Shown one piece after another: positions 24,536-32,591 of a stretch of DNA of 59,874 nucleotides (positions are counted from its first letter, which is position 1; the number at the start of each line of letters is the position of its first letter). Origin of the DNA: Bacillus sp. FJAT-26390 (GTDB taxonomy: Bacteria; Bacillota; Bacilli; Paenibacillales; Paenibacillaceae); the NCBI RefSeq assembly GCF_001682865.1, contig NZ_MAQX01000004.1, positions 25,659-85,532 of the forward strand, read 5' to 3'. The notes under the pieces are model-generated. The model was given only the letters and a program-made list of their open reading frames with translations, was not told the DNA's origin and made no database searches. A program made the translations under genes and the position numbers.

Positions 24536-26551
24536 TTACCAGCTTAGCGACCCGAGCAGCCCTTCGAGCAGTTTGACGACGCCAATGCTCCACCTCGTGC
24601 GCTTATCCTCCGGCAGCTGAGCCTGCATATAGTTGTTGATGAGTTTGTTGTCGAGAACGTTGCTGTGACCCGGATCGACCATCGCCCATTTGAGCGGCGC
24701 GGAATGCAGCTGCGTGTATTGGATGTGGGATTCCTCGGCATTCCAAAGCTTCACGATTTTGGTGCCGTCGGTGAACTGCAAAACGACCTTGATCTCGCCA
24801 TTGCTGCCGCCGTTCTTTTTGACGAGCACGACAGACTCGTACATGTTGGCGCCATCTTGCTTAACCGGACGGACGTGAATCGATTCAACCGAGAAATCGG
24901 CCATCTGGTTGTCATATACATATTGGCTGAAATAATCATGCCATTTCGTCTTTGTCACCGACTCAACCACACGCTGGAAATCGGCTGAGGAGGGGTGCTT
25001 GAACTTGTATTTTTGAAAATAGGTCCTTAAAATCTTTTGCATCGTTCTGGAGCCCACTTGGTTCTCGATGCCGATAAGTACGAGCTTCGCTCTCATATAT
25101 ACGTTCTCGGCGTATTGCGTATGGCTGCCGTATGCCCAGGACGGCTGTTTGAGCGGCGCGGGGTTGGTCATATAGCTGGACTCAACGGGCAGGTTCGCTT
25201 CCACGCCGTACGCGGTCTCCATCACCTTGTCCTCGGCGTACGATGTAAAGCCCTCGTCCAGCCAAGCCTCCTCAAATTCATTGGAGGCCACCATGCCGTA
25301 CCAATATTGGTGACCAATCTCGTGCACGACCGTTCGCTCCAGATCGTAGCCGGGATTTTCGCTCTCGGCTGAAAATGCGGTCACGAGCGTAGGATACTCC
25401 ATGCCGCCGGCGCCATTTGCCCCTTTTGGAGGCACGACGATCGACAGCGTGCTGTAAGGGTATTCCCCATACCATTTGGCGTAGCTTGCGAGTGCGGATT
25501 TGGCGGCATGCATGTAGCGATCCTTCAGGGCGGCATGGGATGGATCGAGATAAAGCTTAATCCGAACACCGGGAATGCCCGTATCGGAGTAGGCGGTTTC
25601 CTCATAGACGAAGTCCGGCGACGCCGACCAAGCAAAGTCATGAACGTCATCGGCATAAAATTGGTAGATTTTCATCTGGTCCTTGATCTCAATGGCCTTC
25701 GTCTGGAAGCCGGTTGCCGCAACCGTGTACGCTTCAGGCACTTTAATCCGGACGCTGTATATGCCAAAGTCGCTGTAAAATTCAGAGTTGCCATGGTACT
25801 GATGGACGTTCCAGCCTTCGGCTGTTCGCCCTCTTGTGCCGGCTGTTTCGTAAACGGCGATTTTCGGGAACCATTGCCCCGCCATTACAAAATTGCCGGA
25901 GTAGCCCATCCTTGCGAATACCTCTGGCAGCTTCACCTCATACCCCATGCGCAGCGTAACGGATTTGCCCGGGGCAACCGGCTCCGGCAGACGTATTTTG
26001 GCGAGGGTAAAATCGTTCGCGTTGCCGTCGTCGGGCTGTACGTATTGCAGACGCGGCAGGAGGCTCTCGCCGTTAAGCGTTTCTAGCGTAAGCAGCTTCA
26101 TATAGCCTTGGCTGTTCGTGGTTGCTTTGTCCTGGCGCAGCTTGCCGCCGGATTCCTTCATAAACGTAGATTTGTCTGAGTTGAAGGCGTTCGGGTAAAG
26201 ATTGAAATAGAGCTCGGACACTGTTTTTTTGCCGGGATTGGTCCAGGTAACCGTCTGGTCGCCATTTAAACCTTTTGCATCATCAAGCAAATGAACGTTG
26301 ATATGGTACTCAACGACACGTTTGCTGAGCGCTTCCGGTTTAGGTGTCATGACCGTATTTGGCTCCTGTACAAGCGGCGGCTTGGCCGAATTTTGAACAG
26401 GGGCTTGTGCTTGCTTGGCTATGGCGGCGGGGGCGAAAGCATAAGTATATTGGGATTGCCAAGCAGTCCCGAAGCCTTGCTGCACAGACAAGCCGAGCAG
26501 CACAGCTGCGAGTATTACGAATAAAATTTGTTTGAAATAGCGTGGAGTCAT
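24536..26551 (-). CDS. M1-family zinc metallopeptidase, membrane-anchored or secreted
   Basis: A 671-residue protein. It has an N-terminal hydrophobic segment (QILFVILAAVLLGLSVQQG), an M1 beta-domain, and a thermolysin-like catalytic domain with HEIGHQYWYGMV (zinc His pair and general-base Glu, near residue 407) and the third ligand in EEAWLDEGFTSYAED. GGMEY serves as the GxMEN exopeptidase motif equivalent. It is predicted to act as an aminopeptidase outside the cell. The start is ATG 26551, 9 nt behind GGGAGGG; the frame extends to 26575 but starts inside the ribosome binding site. A membrane protein gene follows after 27 nt. Confidence 0.9.
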   Translation of the reverse strand: MTPRYFKQILFVILAAVLLGLSVQQGFGTAWQSQYTYAFAPAAIAKQAQAPVQNSAKPPLVQEPNTVMTPKPEALSKRVVEYHINVHLLDDAKGLNGDQTVTWTNPGKKTVSELYFNLYPNAFNSDKSTFMKESGGKLRQDKATTNSQGYMKLLTLETLNGESLLPRLQYVQPDDGNANDFTLAKIRLPEPVAPGKSVTLRMGYEVKLPEVFARMGYSGNFVMAGQWFPKIAVYETAGTRGRTAEGWNVHQYHGNSEFYSDFGIYSVRIKVPEAYTVAATGFQTKAIEIKDQMKIYQFYADDVHDFAWSASPDFVYEETAYSDTGIPGVRIKLYLDPSHAALKDRYMHAAKSALASYAKWYGEYPYSTLSIVVPPKGANGAGGMEYPTLVTAFSAESENPGYDLERTVVHEIGHQYWYGMVASNEFEEAWLDEGFTSYAEDKVMETAYGVEANLPVESSYMTNPAPLKQPSWAYGSHTQYAENVYMRAKLVLIGIENQVGSRTMQKILRTYFQKYKFKHPSSADFQRVVESVTKTKWHDYFSQYVYDNQMADFSVESIHVRPVKQDGANMYESVVLVKKNGGSNGEIKVVLQFTDGTKIVKLWNAEESHIQYTQLHSAPLKWAMVDPGHSNVLDNKLINNYMQAQLPEDKRTRWSIGVVKLLEGLLGSLSW

Positions 26552-26657
26552 TGAACGTTTCCCTCCCGTTGACAAGCATCTACAGCATGTATATGTTTGC
26601 TTTTCAAGGATTATTAGCTAAAATGGAATTATTGTATTGGGGAAGGTGTGAATCCGT

Positions 26658-27182
26658 ATGACGGAAGAACAAGGGCAACCGGTCGAACCGGAAAAGAAGG
26701 AAAAGAAATCACTGTCGCTCAACGTAGTGAGCAGCAAAAAACATAAAGGTTTTGGAGCAGGCACGATCGATTTGAGCGCGGTAGCTTGCGTAATTATTGA
26801 CGATGGCGTCGCTTATATCGATGTTGGCGCCATGCATGCGAAGAGCAAAGTAGAACGCGGCATTAAGTTTACGCCGAATAAAGAGGATACGCCGAACGGA
26901 CGCCAGTGCTGGATCGTATGGGTGGCGGTCGATCGCAATGAGGAAGGCTCTTATTATGCGGGCGCGACGGCATGTGAGATGCTGATCGACTCCGAGGCTC
27001 GCCGCGGGTGGAAGATCTTGCCTGATCACGTAAACAAGCTGGATCAAGCGCTTAAACGGAAATATAATTTGGGCGAGCTTGGCGATGTCGAGAAATCGGC
27101 GCTTCGCAAGCTGCTTGTAGAGCATAACCTGGAGTGGTGGGACCGTTCTCCGGAAGAGCTTAAGCAAGATTTGAACGCATAA
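26658..27182 (+). CDS. ywhD: YwhD family protein
   Basis: A 174-residue protein matching B. subtilis YwhD in length and in its motifs: IDVGAMHAKSKVERGIKF, NGRQCWIVWVAVDR and YYAGATACEM. No biochemical function is established for the family. An N-terminal stretch rich in Lys/Glu (residues 5-30) is variable. In B. subtilis ywhD lies next to pbpG and speE-speB; here those genes begin about 9 kb further right, so a block of other genes sits between. A terminator follows. Confidence 0.88.
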   Translation: MTEEQGQPVEPEKKEKKSLSLNVVSSKKHKGFGAGTIDLSAVACVIIDDGVAYIDVGAMHAKSKVERGIKFTPNKEDTPNGRQCWIVWVAVDRNEEGSYYAGATACEMLIDSEARRGWKILPDHVNKLDQALKRKYNLGELGDVEKSALRKLLVEHNLEWWDRSPEELKQDLNA

Positions 27183-27225
27183 CGGCGGGCCTTGACGGCA
27201 TTTGCATAGGCAAAAAATGGATGAG

Positions 27226-27270
27226 AACCTCATCGTTCGTAAAGCTACTCTTGCGAACCGTGAGGTTTTT
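27226..27270 (+). terminator. terminator after ywhD
   Basis: The arms AACCTCA-2-GTTCG and CGAAC-2-TGAGGTT are followed by TTTTT. Confidence 0.8.
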
Positions 27271-27375
27271 CCGCGTTGTTAAAGGCAATCTAGAAATAAA
27301 TAAAAGTTTTTTGGCAGCATGTGCAGGGTATGGGCGAGTGCCTAACGTCTATTGGTTTGGAAGGAGGGGAGCGAC

Positions 27376-27933
27376 ATTCAAGACGAGGATTGGATCAAAA
27401 CGGTACAAAAGGGCGGGCCCGAGCATTATGGCCCTTTCGTGCAGGCATATGGTCCTTATATATATAGAACGGTCTTCGCAGTGCTTCATTCACCGCATGA
27501 CGCGGAGGATGTAACGCAGGAAGTGCTGCTGCAAATTTATCGCTCCCTTCCTAGCTGTCGATTGGATGGGCTCAAGACATGGATTACCCGCATTGCCGTC
27601 AATCGAGCGATTGATTTCAGACGAAGCAAAGCTCGCAGGCCGGAAGAGCTGATTGATAGCGAAGAGATGTCGGACAAGCTGCAAGAGGACGCAGCTTCGG
27701 CGCCGGCTGCCGAGCAGCTCGCTATCGAGCAAGAGGATCGGCAGCAGGTTCGCGATCGGGTGGAGGAAATGCCGGACAATTATCGTGAGGTCGTAACCGC
27801 TTATTATATGGAAGACAAGTCCTATGAACAAATTGCGGCGGAGACTGGACTGGAGCTCAAAAGCGTAGAGTCGAGGCTTTACCGGGCAAGAAGCTGGATG
27901 AGGCGCCATTGGCGGAAGGAGGATTTCGAATGA
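27376..27933 (+). CDS. ECF-type RNA polymerase sigma factor, probable ATT start
   Basis: A ~185-residue sigma-70 family protein with region 2 (HSPHDAEDVTQEVLLQIYRS, WITRIAVNRAIDFRR) and region 4 (MPDNYREVVTAYYMEDKSYEQIAAET, VESRLYRARSWMRR). It resembles SigW-type extracytoplasmic function sigma factors. The frame is open from TTG 27352, but the ribosome binding site AAGGAGG (27361-27367) lies inside that extension. The codon at normal distance, 8 nt further, is ATT 27376. No ATG, GTG or TTG lies nearer in frame. The anti-sigma gene overlaps its stop by 4 bp (ATGA). Confidence 0.88.
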   Translation: MQDEDWIKTVQKGGPEHYGPFVQAYGPYIYRTVFAVLHSPHDAEDVTQEVLLQIYRSLPSCRLDGLKTWITRIAVNRAIDFRRSKARRPEELIDSEEMSDKLQEDAASAPAAEQLAIEQEDRQQVRDRVEEMPDNYREVVTAYYMEDKSYEQIAAETGLELKSVESRLYRARSWMRRHWRKEDFE

Positions 27934-28484
27934 GGATGGAGCATATATCGCCGGATCAAATGTTTTGCTATGTACATGACGCCCTGCAAGAGGATGAGCG
28001 GATGCAGGTGGAGCAGCATCTGACTGCTTGCGATTCTTGCTTGCAGCTATTTATAGCTATCATGGAATCAACCGAGAATGAAGCAATTCTTTCGCCGCCG
28101 GATATGGAGCTAATGGAGCAGCGCGTGGTGGCGCAGTTGGTAAACGAGCAATTGCTTCATAGCGATCAGACGGAACAATCGCCTAAGACGGGCGAGGAGA
28201 AGCGGAAGCCACGTCGACTTCATCACTGGCTTCAGCACCCGGCGACGCATTATACGATTGCGGCTTCGATTACGCTGCTGCTGCTCGCTAGCGGCACCTT
28301 TGCCTCCTTCTCTCAGAAGCTGGCGCAGCTGGACGTCAATTTGAATGTAAATATGGATGATCAGCCAGTCCAACCGCCGAAGCAGCCTGGCTCAAGGGAT
28401 AAGCAATCGGAGTCCTGGTCGGACAAAATCGTCGATCAGACGGGCTTATGGCTGGATGGACTGCAAGCGACCCGTTATAAATAA
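27930..28484 (+). CDS. anti-sigma factor with zinc-finger (zf-HC2) domain
   Basis: A 184-residue protein. The N-terminal zinc-binding anti-sigma motif is H30-x3-C34-x2-C37 (QHLTACDSC). A single membrane helix follows (YTIAASITLLLLASGTFASF, residues ~108-127), then an extracytoplasmic tail rich in Gln, Pro and Lys. It should hold the upstream ECF sigma at the membrane. AAGGAGG precedes ATG 27930; the ATG overlaps the sigma stop as ATGA, typical of coupled sigma/anti-sigma pairs. The frame extends upstream to 27909 inside the sigma gene. Confidence 0.88.
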   Translation: MRMEHISPDQMFCYVHDALQEDERMQVEQHLTACDSCLQLFIAIMESTENEAILSPPDMELMEQRVVAQLVNEQLLHSDQTEQSPKTGEEKRKPRRLHHWLQHPATHYTIAASITLLLLASGTFASFSQKLAQLDVNLNVNMDDQPVQPPKQPGSRDKQSESWSDKIVDQTGLWLDGLQATRYK

Positions 28485-28519
28485 GTTGAAATGATAATAA
28501 GGAAAGGAAGGAATCAGCA

Positions 28520-29695
28520 ATGAGAAAAAGCCCCTTAACGGCGTTTTTACTTTCGTTTATACCCGGCGTAGGGCATGGCTATATTGGCCGTCCGATACGC
28601 GCCGTATTGTATGGAGGAGCGTTCTTCGGTCCTATAGGCTTGCTTCTTCTAATGGCGATTACAAACTCAGGCATAGATGACGGGTTTGGTTTTTTCCTGG
28701 TGTTTGTAGCGATTTTGAGCGGGATCATTAATATGATCGATATGATCTTCACTCTACTTCTCGGAAGAGGACCGCTGGGCGGCCAGCCAAGCCACCATAC
28801 CCCTCCCTATGATCCTTATGCCGAGCATGTTGCTGGTTATGTGCAGGTGGATCTGGAATATCAGCGTGAGAAGACGCGCACGATTATACTCTCCTTTATT
28901 CCGGGTCTTGGACATATGAACATCGGGCTTATGCAGCGCGGCATTACGTTTATGATCTCGTTCATTGGCTGGTTTGCGATTATCGTCTTCTTGAGCATGA
29001 TCACGCATAGAAGCGAGCTGCTTGTTTTTTTGCTGGCGCTGCCCGTTATATGGGTATACAGCATGTTTGACGCGATCGGCAAGCTGCATGCCAAGCAGCG
29101 CGGGGAAATTCTTGTTGACCGAGCGATATTCGAGGATATGGAATCGTATATCTCCTCCGGCCGCAAAAGCAAGGTGCTGGCTATTGCCTTGTCGATTTTT
29201 CCAGGCGCCGGCCATCTCTATTTGGGCTTGCAGAAGCGGGGGCTTCAGCTCATGGGCGGCTTCCTCATCGCCATTTATATTATGGACAATATGCGCTTGT
29301 CGCTTTTCTTCTTCCTTCTTCCGCTGTTCTGGTGCTTTGCGTTCTTTGATGCGCTGCAGCAGACGTCGCGCTACGAGCGCCAGACGCTCGTCGATGAGCC
29401 GGTGCTGACGCAGCTTGTGCCTTATCAGCGCTGGTTCGGCATTGCGCTGCTAGGCTTCGGCGTGTACTATTTGTTTGATCGTGTAGCTTTAGAGGTAACT
29501 TACCGCATTTCAGCGGAGATGTACTCGCATTACAAGCAGCTCAAATATATGGTTCCGACGGCTGTCGTTGCGTTCATCATGATTATAATCGGCCAGCGTC
29601 TAGCATTTGGAAGCAACAAACCGACTCATGCAGGCAAAGGCGCTCCGCCTGCAATTCCTACGTCTTTGAGCAAGCGAGAGGAGGAGTCGCGGTGA
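28520..29695 (+). CDS. membrane protein with three TM2-like repeats
   Basis: A 391-residue multi-pass membrane protein containing three related segments: LLSFIPGVGHGYIGRP, ILSFIPGLGHMNIGLMQRG and ALSIFPGAGHLYLGLQKRG. The repeated core SF-PG-GH-Y-G followed by hydrophobic segments resembles TM2-type membrane hairpins, here in three copies by internal duplication. The C-terminus adds another helix and a charged tail. It is the third gene of the ECF sigma operon, and the next gene overlaps its stop (GTGA). A role in envelope sensing is inferred from the operon. Confidence 0.78.
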   Translation: MRKSPLTAFLLSFIPGVGHGYIGRPIRAVLYGGAFFGPIGLLLLMAITNSGIDDGFGFFLVFVAILSGIINMIDMIFTLLLGRGPLGGQPSHHTPPYDPYAEHVAGYVQVDLEYQREKTRTIILSFIPGLGHMNIGLMQRGITFMISFIGWFAIIVFLSMITHRSELLVFLLALPVIWVYSMFDAIGKLHAKQRGEILVDRAIFEDMESYISSGRKSKVLAIALSIFPGAGHLYLGLQKRGLQLMGGFLIAIYIMDNMRLSLFFFLLPLFWCFAFFDALQQTSRYERQTLVDEPVLTQLVPYQRWFGIALLGFGVYYLFDRVALEVTYRISAEMYSHYKQLKYMVPTAVVAFIMIIIGQRLAFGSNKPTHAGKGAPPAIPTSLSKREEESR

Positions 29696-30375
29696 GCACG
29701 GCTAACCTAACCGAACACGCGGTTCAAGCGCCAGCTGGCATCCGTACTTGGCGCGTAGGCTCGTTGTCGATGGGCGTGACGTTGATGCTCATGGGCACTG
29801 CGCTGGCGGTCTCCCTGTGGCAGGACATCGAAACCTATGAAATGCTGATGTGGGTTGCGCCGATTGTTTTTATTATGCTGGGAGCGGAGCTGCTGCTCTA
29901 TCTGAAATTTTCCAGCAGCGAGCGGGCAATCGTGCGTTATGACTGGATGAGCGTCTTTTTTGTTGGGGTGATCGGAGTAGCAAGCCTTGGGCTCTCCTTG
30001 CTGATGTCGTCAGGCTTGTTCGATGAGCTGCAGAGGGAATTGAAAATGACGCAGCGATCGGTTTTTGTTGATGTGAAAGCGGTAACCGTACCTGTGGAGA
30101 TTAATAAGATCGTCGTGCATTCGCTTGGCAATATTGAGCTTGGAGAGACCGATACGCGTGAGGTGAAGCTGTTTGGACAGGTGCGTTACTGGTCTCCCGA
30201 TAAGCTTGAGCGTTTGGATGACAACATGCTGCAAACCAATATCGTTGGCAAAACCATGTATGTAATGATCGGGTCTATTGATCGCCGGGAAGGCGGCTTC
30301 GCCTCTGACACGATTAACCCGGAGCTGACGCTGATCGTGCCCAAAGGCGTCGAGCTTGTGCAGCGGGAACGGTAA
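29692..30375 (+). CDS. LiaF-like membrane protein
   Basis: A 227-residue protein with four predicted membrane helices in the first half (e.g. VGSLSMGVTLMLMGTALAVSLW and WMSVFFVGVIGVASLGLSLLM) and a soluble beta-rich C-terminal domain (~130-227; EINKIVVHSLGNIELG, NPELTLIVPKGVELV). The layout resembles LiaF-type proteins with a DUF4097/DUF2154-like adhesin domain. The start is GTG 29692, overlapping the previous stop. It is the last gene of the sigma operon. Similarity to LiaF is by architecture only. Confidence 0.7.
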   Translation: MSTANLTEHAVQAPAGIRTWRVGSLSMGVTLMLMGTALAVSLWQDIETYEMLMWVAPIVFIMLGAELLLYLKFSSSERAIVRYDWMSVFFVGVIGVASLGLSLLMSSGLFDELQRELKMTQRSVFVDVKAVTVPVEINKIVVHSLGNIELGETDTREVKLFGQVRYWSPDKLERLDDNMLQTNIVGKTMYVMIGSIDRREGGFASDTINPELTLIVPKGVELVQRER

Positions 30376-30385
30376 CCATACGAAT

Positions 30386-30430
30386 AAAGAGCAGCCTGAA
30401 CCGAGAGTACCTCGGATTAGACTGCTCTTT
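30386..30430. terminator. terminator of the ECF sigma operon
   Basis: Arms AAAGAGCAG and CTGCTCTTT with inner pairing CCGAG/CTCGG lie between the convergent sigma operon and the GNAT gene. Confidence 0.8.
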
Positions 30431-30444
30431 CTGGTTTGCGGGGG

Positions 30445-31452
30445 TTATTTCGCGAAGGTATCCAATACCTGCGCAAGCGGGGCGATAATGCGGTAGGAGC
30501 CGCGAAGCGGGACGTAGCCAAGCTGGCGATTGATGTGAAGGATAGGCTCGTTAAGCGAATCATTGTCCGTCCGGATATAGGCAGCGCGGCGGAGCTTCGC
30601 AAGCTGTATCGCCTTAATCTTTAGGCCAAGCGCGATCTTCTTGCCGCGGTACGCTCTGCTGACACCGGTATATTCATGGTACATCCCGTTCGTATGCGGG
30701 TTGTGCAAAACGTTTGTAATGCCGACAAAATCATCGCCGTCCGCAGCGATAATGACTTGCTCTGGCGCAAAGCCATCCACCATCAAATTCCATTTTCGCC
30801 ATTCTCCAAACTCCGGCACATCACCCATGAAGCCGGGAATATCCACTAGCGTTTCCTTGTAGATCGCATAAAGCTTTTGCTCGCTCTCCTCGCCCGGCTC
30901 CTCGGCCAGCGTAAGAAAGCGCAGTCCTGCTAACTCAGGCATAGCTGGAATACTCAGCTGTGGCTCGCCTTCATCGCTGTCTAGCTGCAGAAGCGATTGA
31001 AACGCGTGACGTTCGATAACGAAGGCATGCCGCTTTGCAAAACGTTGCGCTGATTCGTTGTCATCCCATACTTCCGTAACGAGCGTGGTTGCGCCGATCT
31101 TTTGAGCCCATTGCGAAACATGGTGAAGGAGCAGCTTTCCTATCCCGCGATTGCGGTACGCCTCATCTACAACGAGTGTGTTGCACAGATAACCCGGCTC
31201 TGTCCATGGCGCTCTCCAAGACCATGCGTAACCTACCATCTCTCCTGATTCCGTGACCGCAACCTGGCGCTCCCGATCGTATCCGGCAAGCAGCCCGTTC
31301 TCATCCATCCAGGTGTGCCCGACCTCATAGAGCTTCTGGTCAGCCTCAAGCAGATTCTCAGCTGTAGTCGGTTCCGACCAGACTTGATTCAATAATTCCG
31401 CTAACCGCTCGTAATCATTCGGCAGCTGCAGCGGACGAAGCGTAATGGACAT
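30445..31452 (-). CDS. tandem GNAT-domain acetyltransferase
   Basis: A 335-residue protein with two GNAT folds. The first (residues ~1-150) has the acetyl-CoA loop VDEAYRNRGIGKLLLHHV. The second (~175-330) has TGVSRAYRGKKIALGLKIKA. The arrangement is similar to MshD-like and other tandem acetyltransferases, but mycothiol is not made in this phylum. Substrate unknown. It ends facing the ECF sigma operon, with a shared terminator. Confidence 0.82.
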   Translation of the reverse strand: MSITLRPLQLPNDYERLAELLNQVWSEPTTAENLLEADQKLYEVGHTWMDENGLLAGYDRERQVAVTESGEMVGYAWSWRAPWTEPGYLCNTLVVDEAYRNRGIGKLLLHHVSQWAQKIGATTLVTEVWDDNESAQRFAKRHAFVIERHAFQSLLQLDSDEGEPQLSIPAMPELAGLRFLTLAEEPGEESEQKLYAIYKETLVDIPGFMGDVPEFGEWRKWNLMVDGFAPEQVIIAADGDDFVGITNVLHNPHTNGMYHEYTGVSRAYRGKKIALGLKIKAIQLAKLRRAAYIRTDNDSLNEPILHINRQLGYVPLRGSYRIIAPLAQVLDTFAK

Positions 31453-31550
31453 CGTTGTTGCCTCGCTTTCGCTTTCATTTGATCAAACTTATAGTCTGAT
31501 TATCACACGGGACGAACGGGCATCGAAAGGGAGAGTTTGGCTATAATCAA

Positions 31551-31589
31551 AAAGGCTGTGCCATCGCGAATGACGATGGCACAGCCTTT
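31551..31589 (-). terminator. terminator of the qox operon
   Basis: Near-perfect 17-bp arms (AAAGGCTGTGCCATCG and complement) enclose a short loop. A T-run lies on the minus strand after the hairpin, 30 bp past qoxD. Confidence 0.85.
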
Positions 31590-31618
31590 ATTGGTGAATT
31601 TGCTGGGATTGCTGATGA

Positions 31619-31948
31619 TCAGCCAACCGCATTGTAAGTCATGATCCAGACGGAGCCTGCGACGATCGTCATTAGGATGACGAGGCCGAATATAAGCGCC
31701 ATGAGGTTGAAGCGCGGCTTCTCTTCATCGCGGATGTGCATGAAGAAGATGAGCTGAACAGCGAACTGTAGAATCGCCATGATCAGAATAAGCACGGTTG
31801 TAGCCGTTTTGCCTAGAAGATCATTCATTACAACAACGAGCGGAATGATCGTCAGAATGATGGAGAATAGAAAACCGATGACATAAGACTTCATCGACCC
31901 GCCGTGGGAGCCGTGCGCATCCTGCGCATGCGTGTTATGCTTTTCCAC
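31619..31948 (-). CDS. qoxD: cytochrome aa3 quinol oxidase subunit IV
   Basis: A 109-residue subunit with three membrane helices (SYVIGFLFSIILTIIPLVVVM, TTVLILIMAILQFAVQLIFFMHI, FNLMALIFGLVILMTIVAGSVWI). The start is GTG 31948; it begins 1 nt after the qoxC stop. The N-terminal 18 residues contain four or five His (MEKHNTHAQDAHGSHGG), unusual for this subunit. It is the fourth and last gene of the qox operon. QoxD stabilises assembly of the oxidase. Confidence 0.9.
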   Translation of the reverse strand: MEKHNTHAQDAHGSHGGSMKSYVIGFLFSIILTIIPLVVVMNDLLGKTATTVLILIMAILQFAVQLIFFMHIRDEEKPRFNLMALIFGLVILMTIVAGSVWIMTYNAVG

Positions 31949-31949
31949 C

Positions 31950-32591
31950 CTACATCACCCCCATCAAGTAAACGATCGTGAATACGAAGATCCATACGAC
32001 ATCCAAGAAATGCCAGTACAAACTGATAATGTTTACTTTTCGCTTGGTAACCGGTGTAATGCCGCGGCGGCTTAGCTGAAGAATCAGCGCAACCATCCAG
32101 ACAAGACCTAACGAAACGTGAAGTCCATGCGTGCCGACCAGAACGAAGAATGCCGACCAATAGGCGCTTGTTCCGATCGTAGCGCCCTCATGCACCAAGT
32201 GCATGAACTCATTCACCTCTAGAAAGACGAACGATGCGCCAAGCACTGCTGTAATCGCGAGCCAGAGGATCAAGCCGCGCTTGTTCCCTTTGTTCATTTC
32301 AAGAACGGCTATACCGCTCGTGAAGCTGCTCGTTAGGAGAATGAACGTCGAAATGATGATTCCGTTCATTTCGAGCAATTCCGCGCCTGTCGGTCCGCCG
32401 TCTGTGTTCAGACGAAGGACGACATAGGTAGCGAATAAAGTACCGAATAAAATAACGTCGGTTATTAGAAACAGCCAGAAGCCAAACAGCTTCATCGATT
32501 CTTGATCGTGATGGTCATCATGGTGACCGCCGCCGTGACCGGCACCGTGTCCGCCATGTGCTCCTGCCGGAGTGGAAACTGCATGTGCCAT
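31950..32591 (-). CDS. qoxC: cytochrome aa3 quinol oxidase subunit III
   Basis: A 213-residue subunit with five membrane helices. The family core begins at ESMKLFGFWLFLITDVILFG. Before it lies a 30-residue extension of nine or more His with Gly and Asp (HGGHGAGHGGGHHDDHHDQ). Its ATG overlaps the qoxB stop as TAATG, so translation is coupled. Subunit III helps proton uptake and stability in heme-copper oxidases. The His-rich N-terminus suggests metal binding, which is inference. Confidence 0.93.
   Translation of the reverse strand: MAHAVSTPAGAHGGHGAGHGGGHHDDHHDQESMKLFGFWLFLITDVILFGTLFATYVVLRLNTDGGPTGAELLEMNGIIISTFILLTSSFTSGIAVLEMNKGNKRGLILWLAITAVLGASFVFLEVNEFMHLVHEGATIGTSAYWSAFFVLVGTHGLHVSLGLVWMVALILQLSRRGITPVTKRKVNIISLYWHFLDVVWIFVFTIVYLMGVM

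Noticed and set aside
25508..26086. 192-codon frame antisense to the M1 peptidase
   Set aside because: Shadow of the peptidase; no ribosome binding site.
27310..27352. CGTCTAT resembling an ECF -10 upstream of the sigma gene
   Set aside because: No AAC-type -35 at 16-17 bp; autoregulation cannot be supported.
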